Counted from the first letter of the stretch, positions 29,198-40,236 are shown. The stretch: 64,000 nt of DNA from Nitrosomonas ureae (GCF_900108305.1 NZ_FNUX01000002.1:62001-126000), one strand, 5' to 3'. Notes: a model not told the origin generated them from the letters alone. A program made the numbers and translations.

Positions 29198-30724
29198 TTA
29201 CCGGTTTTTCCTGGCCGCGTGAAAGGTGGATAGCAATCCGATACACAATAACAGACCGGCGAGCCCGAGTACCGGGTAATTTCCCATTCGCACATAGGGC
29301 GTGGCTCCGGAAAAACCTTGCGCCAATCCGTGCAACGCCGCAGTGGTAAAAATCTCAATAGTCTGCAATACCCGACCGCGCTCGTCGATGATTGCGGTTA
29401 CGCCCGTATTGGTGGCCCGCAGCATATAGCGTCCGGTTTCCAGCGCGCGCATTTGCGAAATCTGCAGATGCTGCTGCGGCCCGATCGAGCGTCCGAACCA
29501 GGCATCATTACTCACATTGACCAACATCGTAGCTTGCGGCAACTGATTAATAATCTCTTCACCGAATACATCTTCATAGCAAATATTGATTGCAACACGC
29601 TGCCCCGCAAGATTCATCGGCTGTTGATCCAGGCTGCCGCGCGAAAAATCCGACAATGGTATTTGCAACACATCGATAACCCAACCGAATATGGGCTTTA
29701 ACGGAATAAACTCACCGAAAGGCACCAGGTGATGTTTGCGGTAACTTTGTTCCGGTGCGGAACCAAAACTGAACATGGTGTTGTAATATTCGTTATCGTC
29801 ATGGGCGGCACGCTCGGCCAACCCGATCAGCACATCGCCATTGTTGTTTCTGGCATGCTCGGCCAGATGGGACAGATAGGATTTCGGCACGACATTGCTG
29901 AACAGCGGGATGGAAATTTCCGGTGTTACGATCAGGCGGCTGTCACTTTCCAGAATCAACCGGGCATAGGTCTGCATCGTATTTTCCAGATGATCTTCGC
30001 GCCATTTCATGTCCTGAGCGATATTGCCCTGCAGCAGGCTCACCGTTACCGGCTCACCTTGCGGCTGCACCCAATTGATTGCCTGTAAGCCATATCCGCC
30101 GAACCAAATCAGCATTAAGGGAAATCCGAAACGCCATTGCCTGATCCCTTTATCAATCCAGAAAAAAAGCAAGGCAGCGCTGAACACCACAATCATTGAA
30201 ATACCATATACCCCGATGACCGGCGCAAAGCCAGCCAGAGGACTGAAAGGCGCTTGCGAGTAACCCATCAGCAGCCAGGGAAAACCGGTAAACAAGGTTC
30301 CGCGCAACCACTCAAACACTATCCACAAGGCAGCGGCCAGTGCGGCCCAGAGGAACGGCGAAGTCAGACGAAGTTTAGTCAACAACCACAGGCCCAGGGC
30401 AGGAAAAAGCGACAGATAAGCACAGAGTATAATCAAGGCGACAACCGCGGTGGGCATCGGCATCGCACCAAAATCGTGCAAACTGACATAAATCCATGTG
30501 ACGCCGGCACTGAACAATCCCATGCCAAAACAAAATCCCAATACCGCGTTTCTGATCGGAGATAAACTATTATGGCAATAACCCAGCAACGCGGCGAGAG
30601 TAACCACCGGAACCGGAAAAAGATAAAAAGGCGCAAAACCAAGAACTGTCAGCACCCCCAGCAAATAAACAATAATTAATTTAACGTAGGAATTATTCAA
30701 GAGAATCAACATTGGAAGTATCAA
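29198..30724 (-). CDS. lnt: Apolipoprotein N-acyltransferase
   Basis: 508 residues. It adds the third acyl chain to the N-terminal cysteine of lipoproteins at the periplasmic face of the inner membrane. Six or more N-terminal membrane segments (about 1-200) are followed by a nitrilase-like domain. Catalytic triad candidates are Glu in VTPEISIP, Lys in KHHLVPFGEF and Cys in NICYEDVFG. It is the first gene of the minus-strand run to the M48 peptidase. Potential clients in this window are LolB, the TPR lipoprotein and the cytochrome c lipoprotein. The start is uncertain among several nearby codons. Confidence 0.94.
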   Translation of the reverse strand: MILPMLILLNNSYVKLIIVYLLGVLTVLGFAPFYLFPVPVVTLAALLGYCHNSLSPIRNAVLGFCFGMGLFSAGVTWIYVSLHDFGAMPMPTAVVALIILCAYLSLFPALGLWLLTKLRLTSPFLWAALAAALWIVFEWLRGTLFTGFPWLLMGYSQAPFSPLAGFAPVIGVYGISMIVVFSAALLFFWIDKGIRQWRFGFPLMLIWFGGYGLQAINWVQPQGEPVTVSLLQGNIAQDMKWREDHLENTMQTYARLILESDSRLIVTPEISIPLFSNVVPKSYLSHLAEHARNNNGDVLIGLAERAAHDDNEYYNTMFSFGSAPEQSYRKHHLVPFGEFIPLKPIFGWVIDVLQIPLSDFSRGSLDQQPMNLAGQRVAINICYEDVFGEEIINQLPQATMLVNVSNDAWFGRSIGPQQHLQISQMRALETGRYMLRATNTGVTAIIDERGRVLQTIEIFTTAALHGLAQGFSGATPYVRMGNYPVLGLAGLLLCIGLLSTFHAARKNR

Positions 30725-31093
30725 GAGATAAAATTCATGCGGATGCGATAGTATGCTTGAATTTTAGCGCAGCCGGTACAATTATGAACTTTCATGATTT
30801 AATATCGTTCTCAGCATCTCCTGATCGTAAATGCATCAGTGATCCCTATCCTTACGATCCAATTCATTTTTCATGATGACATTCAATCCCACTTATGCTA
30901 AATAATTATTTATTCACTTTTTTGCAAGTATAAAAGTAGAATATGTGCATTATGCTAAAAATGATCACGCAATGAATCCGAAGCGCTGCAGAAAAAAATA
31001 ATAATGGACTAAGGTTATAGGGTCTAATTATGGGTCATGAAAATGAGCAGACTGTAAGATTTATCTTATTTTTGAAAACCAATCGGATTTCTC
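30725..31093. other. Divergent intergenic region, no gene recognised
   Basis: 369 nt of AT-rich DNA between the lnt start and the TPR lipoprotein start. It must hold the promoters of both. I found no convincing -35/-10 pair, regulator site, RNA gene or ORF. Confidence 0.6.
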
Positions 31094-32830
31094 ATGAAAT
31101 TTAAACTTCTATGTGTGTTATTGCTATCCGGACTGACTGCCTGTGCGCAGATACCTGAAAAAAAGGAAATAGAAAATACCGGAGAATCCAATGAGCAGGA
31201 AGACATCAGTCAGGCTAATTTACCCAAGCAAGAATTAACCGCTCCGATCCTATTCGATTTCCTTATCGGTGAAACCGCATTACAACGCGGCAATATGGAT
31301 GTTGCGGTAAACCGGTATGTCAAACTGGCCAAAACCACGCGCGATCCCCGGATTGCCAAGCGCGCAACAGAAATTTCCCTGCACGCAGGCAACACTTCTG
31401 CCGCCGAGCAGGCGGCAACGATGTGGATTCAGCTTGAACCGGATTCAGTGGATGCCCGTCAAACCATCGCAGCCTTATTGGTCAGTCTTGGCAAACTGGA
31501 CACAGCGCAACCTCACCTTGAAAAATTGCTCGCCACGGAAAAGGAAGGATTAGGCAATGCCTTTATGCAGCTTAATCAGCTGCTGTCACGGAATTCAGAT
31601 AAGGCGGCAACGTTACAGTTGATACAGCAACTATCCCAGCCTTATAAAGAGCTCCCGGAAGTTCATTTTGCCATTTCTCAGGCAGCATGGTTTGCCAATC
31701 AGCATCAACTGGCATCCGAAGAAATGCAACGCGCACTGGCGCTGCGCCCGGATTGGGAAATCGCCGCAATCCATAACGGACGAATATTGCAGCGCATCTC
31801 AATTAACGATGCCAGCGAATTTTATCGTAATTATCTGAAAAAATACCCGGAAAGCAATGAAGTACGGATCGCGTATACCCGGATATTAATAAACGGCAAC
31901 GAGGCTGATTTGGCGCGGGAACAATTGCAATGGCTAATGGACAAAAATTCGGATGATGCCGAAATCATGCTGGCCGCCGGGCTTTTAGCTACGGAAATGG
32001 GTGATTTTGATGTCACCGAAACGAGCTTTAAAAAAGCGCTTAGCCTGGGATACAAAGATACTAATGCCGTGCATTTTCATTTGGGTCAGATTTATGAGGA
32101 AACGAACCGCCCTGAAATGGCGATGGAATCGTATCGGATGGTAAAAAGCGGGGGGCGTTATTTACCCGCGCAGATACGTTACGCAGATTTATTGGCGACA
32201 AAAGGGTATCTGAAAGAGGCTCGTGAACATCTGCAAAAACTTCCGGCCGCCAATGATCAGCAAGCCGCTCATTTAATTCTGGCGGAGGCGCAGATTCTGC
32301 GCAAATCAAAAGCATACCAGGAAGTATTTGATCTGCTTGATGAAGGATTGAAGAAATTGCCTGATTATCCGGAACTGCTTTATGATCGCGCACTGGCCGC
32401 AGACAAACTGGGTAAATTTAAGATTCTCGAACAGGATCTGCGCCAGCTGATACAGCTCAAGCCTGACAATGCCCATGCCTACAACGCTTTAGGCTACAGT
32501 TTTGCTGAACGTGGCATTCAACTACCGGAAGCGCTCAAGCTGATTAAAAAAGCCGTTGAACTCGCTCCAGAGGACCCCTATATCATGGATAGCTTGGGCT
32601 GGGTGTACTACCGCATGGGTAACCTGACAGAAGGGTTGAATTACTTGAATCTGGCATTTTCCGCCCGTCCGGATGCCGAAATCGCAGCACATTTGGGCGA
32701 AGTGCTTTGGATACAAGGCGCCAAGAGCGATGCCATAAATATTTGGCGATCCGCTTTAGAAAAAGAACCGGGTAATGAAGTTTTACTTGAGACATTACAA
32801 CGCCTTACAAAAAAGAAGGTCATCGACTGA
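31094..32830 (+). CDS. TPR-repeat outer-membrane lipoprotein
   Basis: 578 residues. The signal peptide ends in a lipobox, LTAC with C17 as lipidated residue; the following residue is Ala, not Asp, so sorting to the outer membrane is likely. The rest is tandem TPR helices through to about residue 570, with clear units such as NAHAYNALGYSFAERG and DPYIMDSLGWVYYRMG (about 460-510). Such proteins precede lolB in many betaproteobacteria; here minCDE lies between. It probably acts as an envelope scaffold, with unknown partner. Confidence 0.85.
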   Translation: MKFKLLCVLLLSGLTACAQIPEKKEIENTGESNEQEDISQANLPKQELTAPILFDFLIGETALQRGNMDVAVNRYVKLAKTTRDPRIAKRATEISLHAGNTSAAEQAATMWIQLEPDSVDARQTIAALLVSLGKLDTAQPHLEKLLATEKEGLGNAFMQLNQLLSRNSDKAATLQLIQQLSQPYKELPEVHFAISQAAWFANQHQLASEEMQRALALRPDWEIAAIHNGRILQRISINDASEFYRNYLKKYPESNEVRIAYTRILINGNEADLAREQLQWLMDKNSDDAEIMLAAGLLATEMGDFDVTETSFKKALSLGYKDTNAVHFHLGQIYEETNRPEMAMESYRMVKSGGRYLPAQIRYADLLATKGYLKEAREHLQKLPAANDQQAAHLILAEAQILRKSKAYQEVFDLLDEGLKKLPDYPELLYDRALAADKLGKFKILEQDLRQLIQLKPDNAHAYNALGYSFAERGIQLPEALKLIKKAVELAPEDPYIMDSLGWVYYRMGNLTEGLNYLNLAFSARPDAEIAAHLGEVLWIQGAKSDAINIWRSALEKEPGNEVLLETLQRLTKKKVID

Positions 32831-32938
32831 ACCCTCTTGTCAGTAAAACTTATAATCAACCTCATGATAAAAAGCCATTAATTATATAATGAATGAATCC
32901 CGATGCGGGTCTCATACTGCTACAATGCGTTCTGAAAA

Positions 32939-33706
32939 ATGTTAAATACTTCTCCAATTCTTGAATTTAAAAGCAGTACTTTTTTTTCGCCCATTCTTAT
33001 TCTTTATACGAATGACATGGTTGCGATAGAGCAAATGCTGCACGAGAAAATCAATCTGGCGCCGGATTTTTTCAAAGATTCGCCTTTGATTATCGATTTA
33101 CGTGAGTTAAATAAATTGAACCTGGATTTGGATTTTGCTCAGATCGCGCAACTATTGAAGAGAACTGGTTTTTTTCCTGTCGGCATTCGTGGCGGTAATG
33201 AACAACAAAATAAGCAAGCACGCGCTCTATCACTTCCAATCGATACGGTACGCGAGCTGGGCAATCCGATCATCATCGGTGAAGCACAAAAACAGGAAAG
33301 CATCCAGCAGCCTCCCGCGCAGCCGGAAGTAGTCATTGTCAAAGAATCCGTGCAGCCCACTGCAATTCCGCCCGTACCTGCTGCCTCAGTATTAGTTACT
33401 CAGCCGATCCGCTCCGGACAGCGAATCTATTCGTCCGGGGATTTGATCATCTTATCTCAAGTCAGCGCAGGCGCTGAAATTATGGCCGAGGGTAACATAC
33501 ACGTCTATAATACCTTGCGAGGCCGCGCACTGGCAGGTGTGCACGGCAATACCGCCGCCAGGATATTTTGCTTCGATTTGCAAGCAGAGCTTGTCTCGAT
33601 TGCGGGAGATTATAAAACCAGCGAAGATTTAAACAAGCAAACATACAACAATCCGGTACAAGTATATTTACAGAATCATGCATTGATCATTAAAGAGATT
33701 GCTTAA
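32939..33706 (+). CDS. minC: Septum site-determining protein MinC
   Basis: 255 residues. The N-terminal domain (about 1-105) inhibits FtsZ; a proline-rich linker (about 115-145) follows; the C-terminal beta-helix domain starts near QPIRSGQRIYSSGDLII (about 155-171) and carries GRALAGVHGN, the MinD-binding region. It blocks division at the poles together with MinD. First gene of minCDE, 23 nt before minD. Confidence 0.95.
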   Translation: MLNTSPILEFKSSTFFSPILILYTNDMVAIEQMLHEKINLAPDFFKDSPLIIDLRELNKLNLDLDFAQIAQLLKRTGFFPVGIRGGNEQQNKQARALSLPIDTVRELGNPIIIGEAQKQESIQQPPAQPEVVIVKESVQPTAIPPVPAASVLVTQPIRSGQRIYSSGDLIILSQVSAGAEIMAEGNIHVYNTLRGRALAGVHGNTAARIFCFDLQAELVSIAGDYKTSEDLNKQTYNNPVQVYLQNHALIIKEIA

Positions 33707-33729
33707 AACCAATAGCAAAGGAGGCTCAA

Positions 33730-34542
33730 TTGGCAAGAATTATAGTCGTGACGTCAGGCAAAGGTGGCGTTGGCAAAACAACAACAAGCGCAGCAATTGC
33801 CATGGGGCTGGCGAAAAAAGGTCATAAAACAGCGGTTATTGATTTTGATGTGGGTTTGCGGAATCTGGATTTAATTCTCGGCTGCGAGCGCCGGGTTGTT
33901 TACGACTTTATTAATGTTATCAATGGAGAAGCCAGTCTCAATCAGGCGCTTATCCGTGACAAAAACTGCAACCTTCTCTATATCCTGCCCGCTTCGCAAA
34001 CGCGGGATAAGGATGCGCTGACGCACGAAGGCGTAGGCAAGGTACTGGACGAACTATCCAAGGATTTCCAGTACATTGTTTGCGATTCGCCCGCGGGTAT
34101 CGAAAAAGGCGCCAATTTAGCACTTTATTTTGCCGATGATGCTTTTGTCGTAACCAACCCGGAAATTTCTTCCGTCCGGGATTCCGATCGCATGCTGGGC
34201 ATTCTGTCGAGCAAATCACGCCGCGCCGAAAGAAATGAAGAGCCTATCAAGGAATATTTATTGTTAACCCGGTATGATGCCGACCGGGTAAAGTTAGGTG
34301 AAATGCTGAGCCTGGAAGATGTGCAGGAAATCTTATCTCTGGAGTTATTAGGCATTATTCCTGAGTCAAAATCTGTCTTATCCGCATCAAATGCGGGCAT
34401 ACCAGTCATTCTGGACGAAAAAAGCGAGGCGGGTCAGGCCTATGCCGATATCGTCGCACGTTATTTAGGAGAGACGCTGCCACATCGATTTATTGATGGC
34501 AAGCAAGGGTTTCTCAGGAGGCTTTTCGGAGGAAGAAAATGA
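33730..34542 (+). CDS. minD: Septum site-determining ATPase MinD
   Basis: 270 residues. It has the deviant Walker A SGKGGVGKTT (about 10-19) of the ParA/MinD family and a C-terminal amphipathic helix (GFLRRLFGG) for membrane binding. The start is TTG 33730, with AAAGGAGG 7 nt upstream; no ATG is available, so the start codon is unusual but well supported. Its last 4 nt overlap minE (ATGA), so MinD and MinE synthesis is coupled. Confidence 0.97.
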   Translation: MARIIVVTSGKGGVGKTTTSAAIAMGLAKKGHKTAVIDFDVGLRNLDLILGCERRVVYDFINVINGEASLNQALIRDKNCNLLYILPASQTRDKDALTHEGVGKVLDELSKDFQYIVCDSPAGIEKGANLALYFADDAFVVTNPEISSVRDSDRMLGILSSKSRRAERNEEPIKEYLLLTRYDADRVKLGEMLSLEDVQEILSLELLGIIPESKSVLSASNAGIPVILDEKSEAGQAYADIVARYLGETLPHRFIDGKQGFLRRLFGGRK

Positions 34543-34817
34543 GCTTACTGGACTATTTCAGATCATCCAAACCCAAGACCGCATCGCTTGCCAAAGAAAG
34601 ATTACAAATTCTTGTCGCGCATGAGCGCACTTATCGCAATCAGCCTTCTTATTTACCGCAATTGCAGAAAGAGCTTCTAGACGTCATCCGCAAATATGTT
34701 AATGTGGATCAAGATGCAATCTCCGTTAATTTCGAACAGGACGAGAATCAGGAAACGCTGGAACTGAATATTGTTCTGCCCGATTATCACCAAGCCAATA
34801 AAACCATAAATAATTAA
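34539..34817 (+). CDS. minE: Cell division topological specificity factor MinE
   Basis: 92 residues, the usual size. The N-terminal membrane/MinD-binding part (MSLLDYFRSSK, then TASLAKERLQILVAHER) is followed by the dimerisation domain with LDVIRKYVNVDQD. It stimulates the MinD ATPase and drives pole-to-pole oscillation. It overlaps minD by 4 nt. Confidence 0.97.
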   Translation: MSLLDYFRSSKPKTASLAKERLQILVAHERTYRNQPSYLPQLQKELLDVIRKYVNVDQDAISVNFEQDENQETLELNIVLPDYHQANKTINN

Positions 34818-34841
34818 AATCTCTTATGCACTTCTTGCGCA

Positions 34842-35549
34842 TTGGTAATTAATGAATTGAAATTGATTATTTTCTGTATTAACCCTAGAAATTCCAAATT
34901 ACCCGCAAGCCGGATCAGAACGCATCAACCGAATGTTATTCTGGGGCTCTTGATAAGCTGCTTCATTCTGCTCTTTCCCGGCTGCAGGACATTACCGACT
35001 CAACCTCCATCCGATGCGATTGCAACGACTATTTTTACCGAGCCGCTTGCTGCCGGCGCTCAGAATATTTTCGCCGGTGATTTCAATATCCTGGGCAGAA
35101 TAGCCGTCCAAGACAAGAGCCAAAGCTTTTCCGGTAGCTTTCGCTGGCATCATAGGGCTGCCAGCGATGAGATCTTGCTATTCACACCCTTAGGTCAGGC
35201 AGTCGCGGAAATCACGAAAGACAGCGAAGGAGTCCGCTTAATTACCTCAAAGCTGGAGGCGTTTTATGCCACCGATGTGGAAAGCCTGACTGAGCAGATT
35301 TTGGGCTGGCGCATGCCACTCGACGGCTTGCAGTACTGGATCCAGGGAACGCATGCGCCACTCACCGCTGCCGAAAAGGATCTGGATAGAAAAGATCAGA
35401 TTATCGCCATCCGCCAAGATGGCTGGCATATTCATTACAGTAGCTTCACTCCGGCTCGGCCGGATTCCCTGATACGCCCCCGCGTGATCAATTTGTTCTA
35501 TGACAACTTGAGAATCCGATTGGTAGTAGATAATTGGAACATCGAGTAA
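34842..35549 (+). CDS. lolB: Outer-membrane lipoprotein insertion protein LolB
   Basis: 235 residues from TTG 34842. A hydrophobic segment (about 32-47) ends in a lipobox, FPGC with C48 as lipidated residue, so the preceding 30 residues make an unusually long n-region; the true start may lie downstream, but no in-frame ATG exists there. The mature part has the LolB fold signatures, including FSGSFRWHH and PLGQAVAEI. It accepts lipoproteins from LolA and inserts them into the outer membrane. ispE follows after 37 nt, a conserved pairing. Confidence 0.88.
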   Translation: MVINELKLIIFCINPRNSKLPASRIRTHQPNVILGLLISCFILLFPGCRTLPTQPPSDAIATTIFTEPLAAGAQNIFAGDFNILGRIAVQDKSQSFSGSFRWHHRAASDEILLFTPLGQAVAEITKDSEGVRLITSKLEAFYATDVESLTEQILGWRMPLDGLQYWIQGTHAPLTAAEKDLDRKDQIIAIRQDGWHIHYSSFTPARPDSLIRPRVINLFYDNLRIRLVVDNWNIE

Positions 35550-35586
35550 TTTTTCCCGATAAAACATAATCGTCCCATCATTATTC

Positions 35587-36420
35587 ATGCCTACATTTCC
35601 TGCTCCCGCCAAGCTGAATCTTTTTTTACATGTCGTTGGCCGCAGACAGGATGGCTATCATTTATTGCAGACCGTTTTCCGGTTTATAGATTTTTCTGAT
35701 CAGCTCAGTTTTGCATTGCGCCCGGACGGCATCATCAAACTCCATAATCCGATTGCCGGCGTACCGGAAGAAAGGGATCTATGCGTACGCGCCGCCAGGC
35801 TGCTGCAACAAAAAACCGGAACCACGCAAGGCATTGACATCTTTTTGCAAAAGCGGATCCCGATGGGTGGCGGTCTGGGCGGCGGCAGCTCGGATGCAGC
35901 CACTACACTGTTGGCATTAAATCATTTATGGAAGGTTAATTTGAGCAAGCAACAATTGCTCGAACTAGGGCTGCAGCTAGGTGCCGATGTTCCGGTTTTT
36001 ATTTTTGGAGAAAATGCTTTCGCCGAAGGAATCGGTGAGAAATTGACCGGGATTGAATTACCGCCCGCTTGGTATGTCGTCCTGATACCGCCAGTACAAG
36101 TATCGACCGCTGAAACTTTCACAAGTAAAGAATTGACACGCAACACGATTCCTATCAAAATACCGCCCTTTTCTGTCTGGCAAGGCCATAATGACTTGGA
36201 ACGAGTGGTTTGTCGGCTATACCCGGAAGTTGCGCGTTGTTTGGAGTGGCTAAAGCGGCAAGAAAATACTACAATAGCAGCGATGAGCGGATCGGGTGCT
36301 TGCGTTTTTGCTGAGTTTGCATCTGAAGCAGCAGCGCAGGCTGTTTTCGAATGCATTCCTGATAGTATGACAGGCTTTATGGCAAGAGGGCTGGACTGCC
36401 ATCCGTTGCATCAGACATAA
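35587..36420 (+). CDS. ispE: 4-diphosphocytidyl-2-C-methyl-D-erythritol kinase
   Basis: 277 residues. A GHMP kinase of the non-mevalonate isoprenoid pathway that phosphorylates CDP-methylerythritol. The N-terminal PAPAKLNLFLHVVGRR (about 4-19) and the ATP-binding loop PMGGGLGGGSSDAA (about 92-105) are diagnostic, and MSGSGACVFAEF is the third GHMP motif. It shares the pathway with dxr and feeds uppS, both in the operon at 54-64 kb. The tRNA-Gln gene starts 11 nt after its stop. Confidence 0.96.
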   Translation: MPTFPAPAKLNLFLHVVGRRQDGYHLLQTVFRFIDFSDQLSFALRPDGIIKLHNPIAGVPEERDLCVRAARLLQQKTGTTQGIDIFLQKRIPMGGGLGGGSSDAATTLLALNHLWKVNLSKQQLLELGLQLGADVPVFIFGENAFAEGIGEKLTGIELPPAWYVVLIPPVQVSTAETFTSKELTRNTIPIKIPPFSVWQGHNDLERVVCRLYPEVARCLEWLKRQENTTIAAMSGSGACVFAEFASEAAAQAVFECIPDSMTGFMARGLDCHPLHQT

Positions 36421-36431
36421 AATAAAGATAT

Positions 36432-36506
36432 AGGGGAGTCGCCAAGTGGTAAGGCACCGGATTTTGATTCCGGCATTCGTAGGTTCGATCCCTACCTCCC
36501 CTGCCA
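36432..36506 (+). tRNA. tRNA-Gln (anticodon TTG)
   Basis: All arms fold by eye. The acceptor stem is AGGGGAG (36432-36438) with CTCCCCT (36496-36502). The anticodon stem CCGGA/TCCGG encloses loop TTTTGAT with anticodon TTG. The T-arm is GTAGG-TTCGATC-CCTAC (36479-36495). Discriminator G and encoded CCA end at 36506. The ispE-tRNA-Gln-prs order is conserved in betaproteobacteria, and the gene is probably processed from the same transcript. Confidence 0.97.
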
Positions 36507-36643
36507 GTTTGTATAAATTTCATTGATTCTTAATACATATATAATAGTCAAATCTGACGGCGGATCGTTGAAAGCAGCCCGTTTGACAAGATAAATCAAT
36601 GCTCCCTTTTCCAGCTAATTAGCTCAAAGAACGAAGAAAAAAC

Positions 36644-37594
36644 ATGTCCTATGACAGTTTGATGGTTTTTACCGGCACCTCGCATCCTAAATTGGCTCAG
36701 GATGTTGTGAAGCATCTCAACATTCATCTGGGGCGGGCAAATGTAGGGCGCTTCAGTGACGGTGAAGTCATGGTGGAAATCCTTGAAAATGTGCGTGGAA
36801 AGGATGTTTTCGTGCTGCAATCCACCTGCGCGCCGACCAGTGATAGTTTGATGGAAATACTGGTGATGGTCGATGCCTTAAAACGTTCATCTGCGAGTCG
36901 CATTACTGCTGCAATCCCGTATTTTGGTTACGCGCGGCAAGACAGAAGACCCCGCTCGGTGCGCGTGCCGATCACCGCCAAAGTGGTAGCCAATATGCTG
37001 ACTACTGTTGGCGTTGACCGGTTATTGACCATGGATCTGCACTCGGATCAAATCCAGGGTTTCTTTGATATTCCCGTGGACAATATCTATGGCATGCCGA
37101 TTCTGCTGGGAGACATCTGGAAACATAATTATCAGAATCTGATCGTGGTCTCACCGGATGTTGGCGGAGTAGTGCGCGCCAGGCACTTGGCCAAGCGTTT
37201 GGAATGTGATTTGGCCATTATCGATAAACGGCGCCCTAAACCCAACGAAGCGAAAGTGATGAATATCATTGGGGAAGTCAAGGATCGTACCTGTGTCATC
37301 ATCGATGATCTGGTAGATACCGCAAATACGCTCTGCGAAGCGGCAAAAGCATTAAAAGAACACGGTGCGCGAACCGTCCTGGCCTATTCGACCCATGCCG
37401 TTCTGTCAGGCAGCGCGGTGGAACGCATTCAGAACTCGGCCTTGGATAAACTGGTGGTCACGGATACGATACCGCTGCGCAACGATGCGATGGCGTGTGA
37501 TCGCATTTGCCAGCTAAGCATTGCCAATCTGCTGGCGGAAACCATGCTGCGCATCAGCAATGAAAGCTCATTGAGCTCGTTATTTATGGAATAA
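36644..37594 (+). CDS. prs: Ribose-phosphate pyrophosphokinase
   Basis: 316 residues, standard length. It makes PRPP from ribose-5-phosphate and ATP for nucleotides, histidine and tryptophan. Seen: [13 protein letters not shown] segment [12 protein letters not shown] (about 97-108), metal-binding [11 protein letters not shown] (about 129-139) and the PRPP loop [13 protein letters not shown] (about 217-229). rplY follows after 59 nt, which includes a small hairpin (GCTTGTT/AACAAGC near 37611-37632). Confidence 0.97.
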   Translation: MSYDSLMVFTGTSHPKLAQDVVKHLNIHLGRANVGRFSDGEVMVEILENVRGKDVFVLQSTCAPTSDSLMEILVMVDALKRSSASRITAAIPYFGYARQDRRPRSVRVPITAKVVANMLTTVGVDRLLTMDLHSDQIQGFFDIPVDNIYGMPILLGDIWKHNYQNLIVVSPDVGGVVRARHLAKRLECDLAIIDKRRPKPNEAKVMNIIGEVKDRTCVIIDDLVDTANTLCEAAKALKEHGARTVLAYSTHAVLSGSAVERIQNSALDKLVVTDTIPLRNDAMACDRICQLSIANLLAETMLRISNESSLSSLFME

Positions 37595-37653
37595 ACCGAT
37601 TTTTTAACCGGCTTGTTTGGTCGCGAACAAGCCATCAACATGGAGCAGTAAAA

Positions 37654-38274
37654 ATGAAAATAGAAATCAGTGCCGACAAACGCACATTGCAGGGAAAGGG
37701 TGCGAGCCGCCGCCTGCGTGGTTCTGGTAAAGTGCCAGCAGTCATTTATGGTGGCGAGCAGGCAGCGCAATCCATCGAGATGGATCATAATGATCTGTTT
37801 CATAAGCTCAGGCTGGAAGCATTTCATGCATCCATTCTTACATTAAGCGTTGCGGGGAAAAAAGAACCCGTATTATTGCGCGATGTGCAAATGCATCCTT
37901 TCAAAAAACAGGTACTGCATGTGGATTTTCAGAGAATCGACAAAAACAAGAAAATACACATGAAAGTTCCATTGCACTTTATCAATGCAGAAATTTCACC
38001 GGGCGTAAAAACCTCTGGCGGAATTGTTACGCATATCCTGACCGAAGTGGACATCACCTGTCTTCCCGGTGATCTGCCTGAATTTATTTCAGTCGACCTG
38101 GCAGAGCTTACAGCAGGGCATACACTTCACTTGAGCGACCTGGCATTGCCTAAAGACGTGGAGACCGTCGCATTGGCCAAAGGTGACGATTTACCCGTCG
38201 CAACCATCGTCATCCCAAGATCGGTACTGTCTGAAGAAGCTGCCGGTGAGACAGCAAGCGCCGAGAAATCATAG
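37654..38274 (+). CDS. rplY: Large ribosomal subunit protein bL25, long (CTC) form
   Basis: 206 residues, the long form with an N-terminal L25 domain that binds 5S rRNA (about 1-95) and a C-terminal TL5/CTC beta domain (about 96-190). The N-terminal [20 protein letters not shown] (about 15-34) is the family signature. It lies between prs and pth, a conserved order, and ends in a short acidic Ala/Glu-rich tail. Confidence 0.95.
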   Translation: MKIEISADKRTLQGKGASRRLRGSGKVPAVIYGGEQAAQSIEMDHNDLFHKLRLEAFHASILTLSVAGKKEPVLLRDVQMHPFKKQVLHVDFQRIDKNKKIHMKVPLHFINAEISPGVKTSGGIVTHILTEVDITCLPGDLPEFISVDLAELTAGHTLHLSDLALPKDVETVALAKGDDLPVATIVIPRSVLSEEAAGETASAEKS

Positions 38275-38322
38275 TCTCCAGCAAAGACAAGCCCCCAGGC
38301 TGATCTGCTGGGAATTTGATTC

Positions 38323-38354
38323 ATCTGCCGGGATTAAGCGACATACCGGCAGAT
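38323..38354 (+). terminator. Intrinsic terminator-like hairpin after rplY
   Basis: ATCTGCCGG (38323-38331) and CCGGCAGAT (38346-38354) form a perfect 9-bp stem, followed by TCTTGTTTCT, a moderately T-rich run. It is 49 nt after the rplY stop and 61 nt before pth, so it probably ends or attenuates the prs-rplY transcript. Confidence 0.6.
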
Positions 38355-38414
38355 TCTTGTTTCTAAATCCACTTTCAGCAACCGGATTAACACACTGCAG
38401 CTTGACATCATTTC

Positions 38415-38984
38415 ATGAAACTTATCGTTGGATTGGGTAATCCAGGCAGGGAATATGCGGGGACACGCCATAATGCCGGTTTTGAGTGGGTGAATCGATT
38501 ATCGCAAATGCTGCACACCCCGCTGAAAGCGGAAGTCCGGTTTCACGGTTTATGCGCACAAATCCGTCAGAAAGACATCGATGTATGGCTATTGGAACCG
38601 CAGACTTTCATGAACCGCAGCGGTCAAGCGGTATCCGCACTGTGTCAGTTTTACAAAATTCTGCCCGGCGAAATCATCGTGGTACATGACGAACTGGATT
38701 TGCCGCCGGGTGCCGCAAAACTGAAGAAAGGCGGAGGTCTGGGCGGACATAACGGGCTTAAGGATATTGCGGCAAAACTGGGCACGCAGGATTTCTGGCG
38801 GTTGCGCATCGGCATCGGTCATCCGGGTGATCGTGATGCAGTTGTGAACTATGTATTACACCCGCCGAGAAAAGAAGAAGCGCAGCTCATCGATGAATCC
38901 ATTGAAAGAAGCCTGGATGTCTGGCCGCTTATCGCACAAGGTGCCTGTGAGGCAGCCATGATGAAATTACATACCAAGACATAA
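38415..38984 (+). CDS. pth: Peptidyl-tRNA hydrolase
   Basis: 189 residues. It releases peptides from prematurely dropped peptidyl-tRNA. The N-terminal [19 protein letters not shown] (about 5-23) contains the catalytic histidine H20. FMNRSG and the signature [13 protein letters not shown] (about 106-118) are also present. It precedes ychF with a 58-nt gap, a pairing conserved across bacteria. Confidence 0.96.
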   Translation: MKLIVGLGNPGREYAGTRHNAGFEWVNRLSQMLHTPLKAEVRFHGLCAQIRQKDIDVWLLEPQTFMNRSGQAVSALCQFYKILPGEIIVVHDELDLPPGAAKLKKGGGLGGHNGLKDIAAKLGTQDFWRLRIGIGHPGDRDAVVNYVLHPPRKEEAQLIDESIERSLDVWPLIAQGACEAAMMKLHTKT

Positions 38985-39042
38985 CAACGCGGCAAAGCTT
39001 TCACACAATCGTTATTTAATCCCTATTCATGAGAATCAGACC

Positions 39043-40134
<1,092 letters not shown>

Positions 40135-40137
40135 TTG

Positions 40138-40217
40138 ATATGTCGCAAAAAATTAAAATCTGCGACATATTTAATTGACCTGTCGCTGCGAACGACATAA
40201 ACTGATCACATGTCGCA
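40138..40217. promoter_or_regulatory. Repeated TGTCG/CGACA operator-like array before fic
   Basis: In the 102 nt between ychF and fic, TGTCG occurs at 40141, 40181 and 40211, and its complement CGACA at 40163 and 40193. ATATGTCGCA (40138-40147) and TGCGACATAT (40161-40170) form a perfect 10-bp inverted repeat with a 13-nt spacer, and TGTCG-N7-CGACA forms a second one. This looks like a multi-site operator. The winged-helix C-terminus of the Fic protein is one candidate for the binding factor. Confidence 0.6.
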
Positions 40218-40236
40218 AAAATGCAAAAATTAAACC

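Noticed and set aside
37611-37632. Hairpin before rplY as a riboswitch or L25 leader
   Set aside because: A 7-bp stem alone is too little to support a regulatory RNA.
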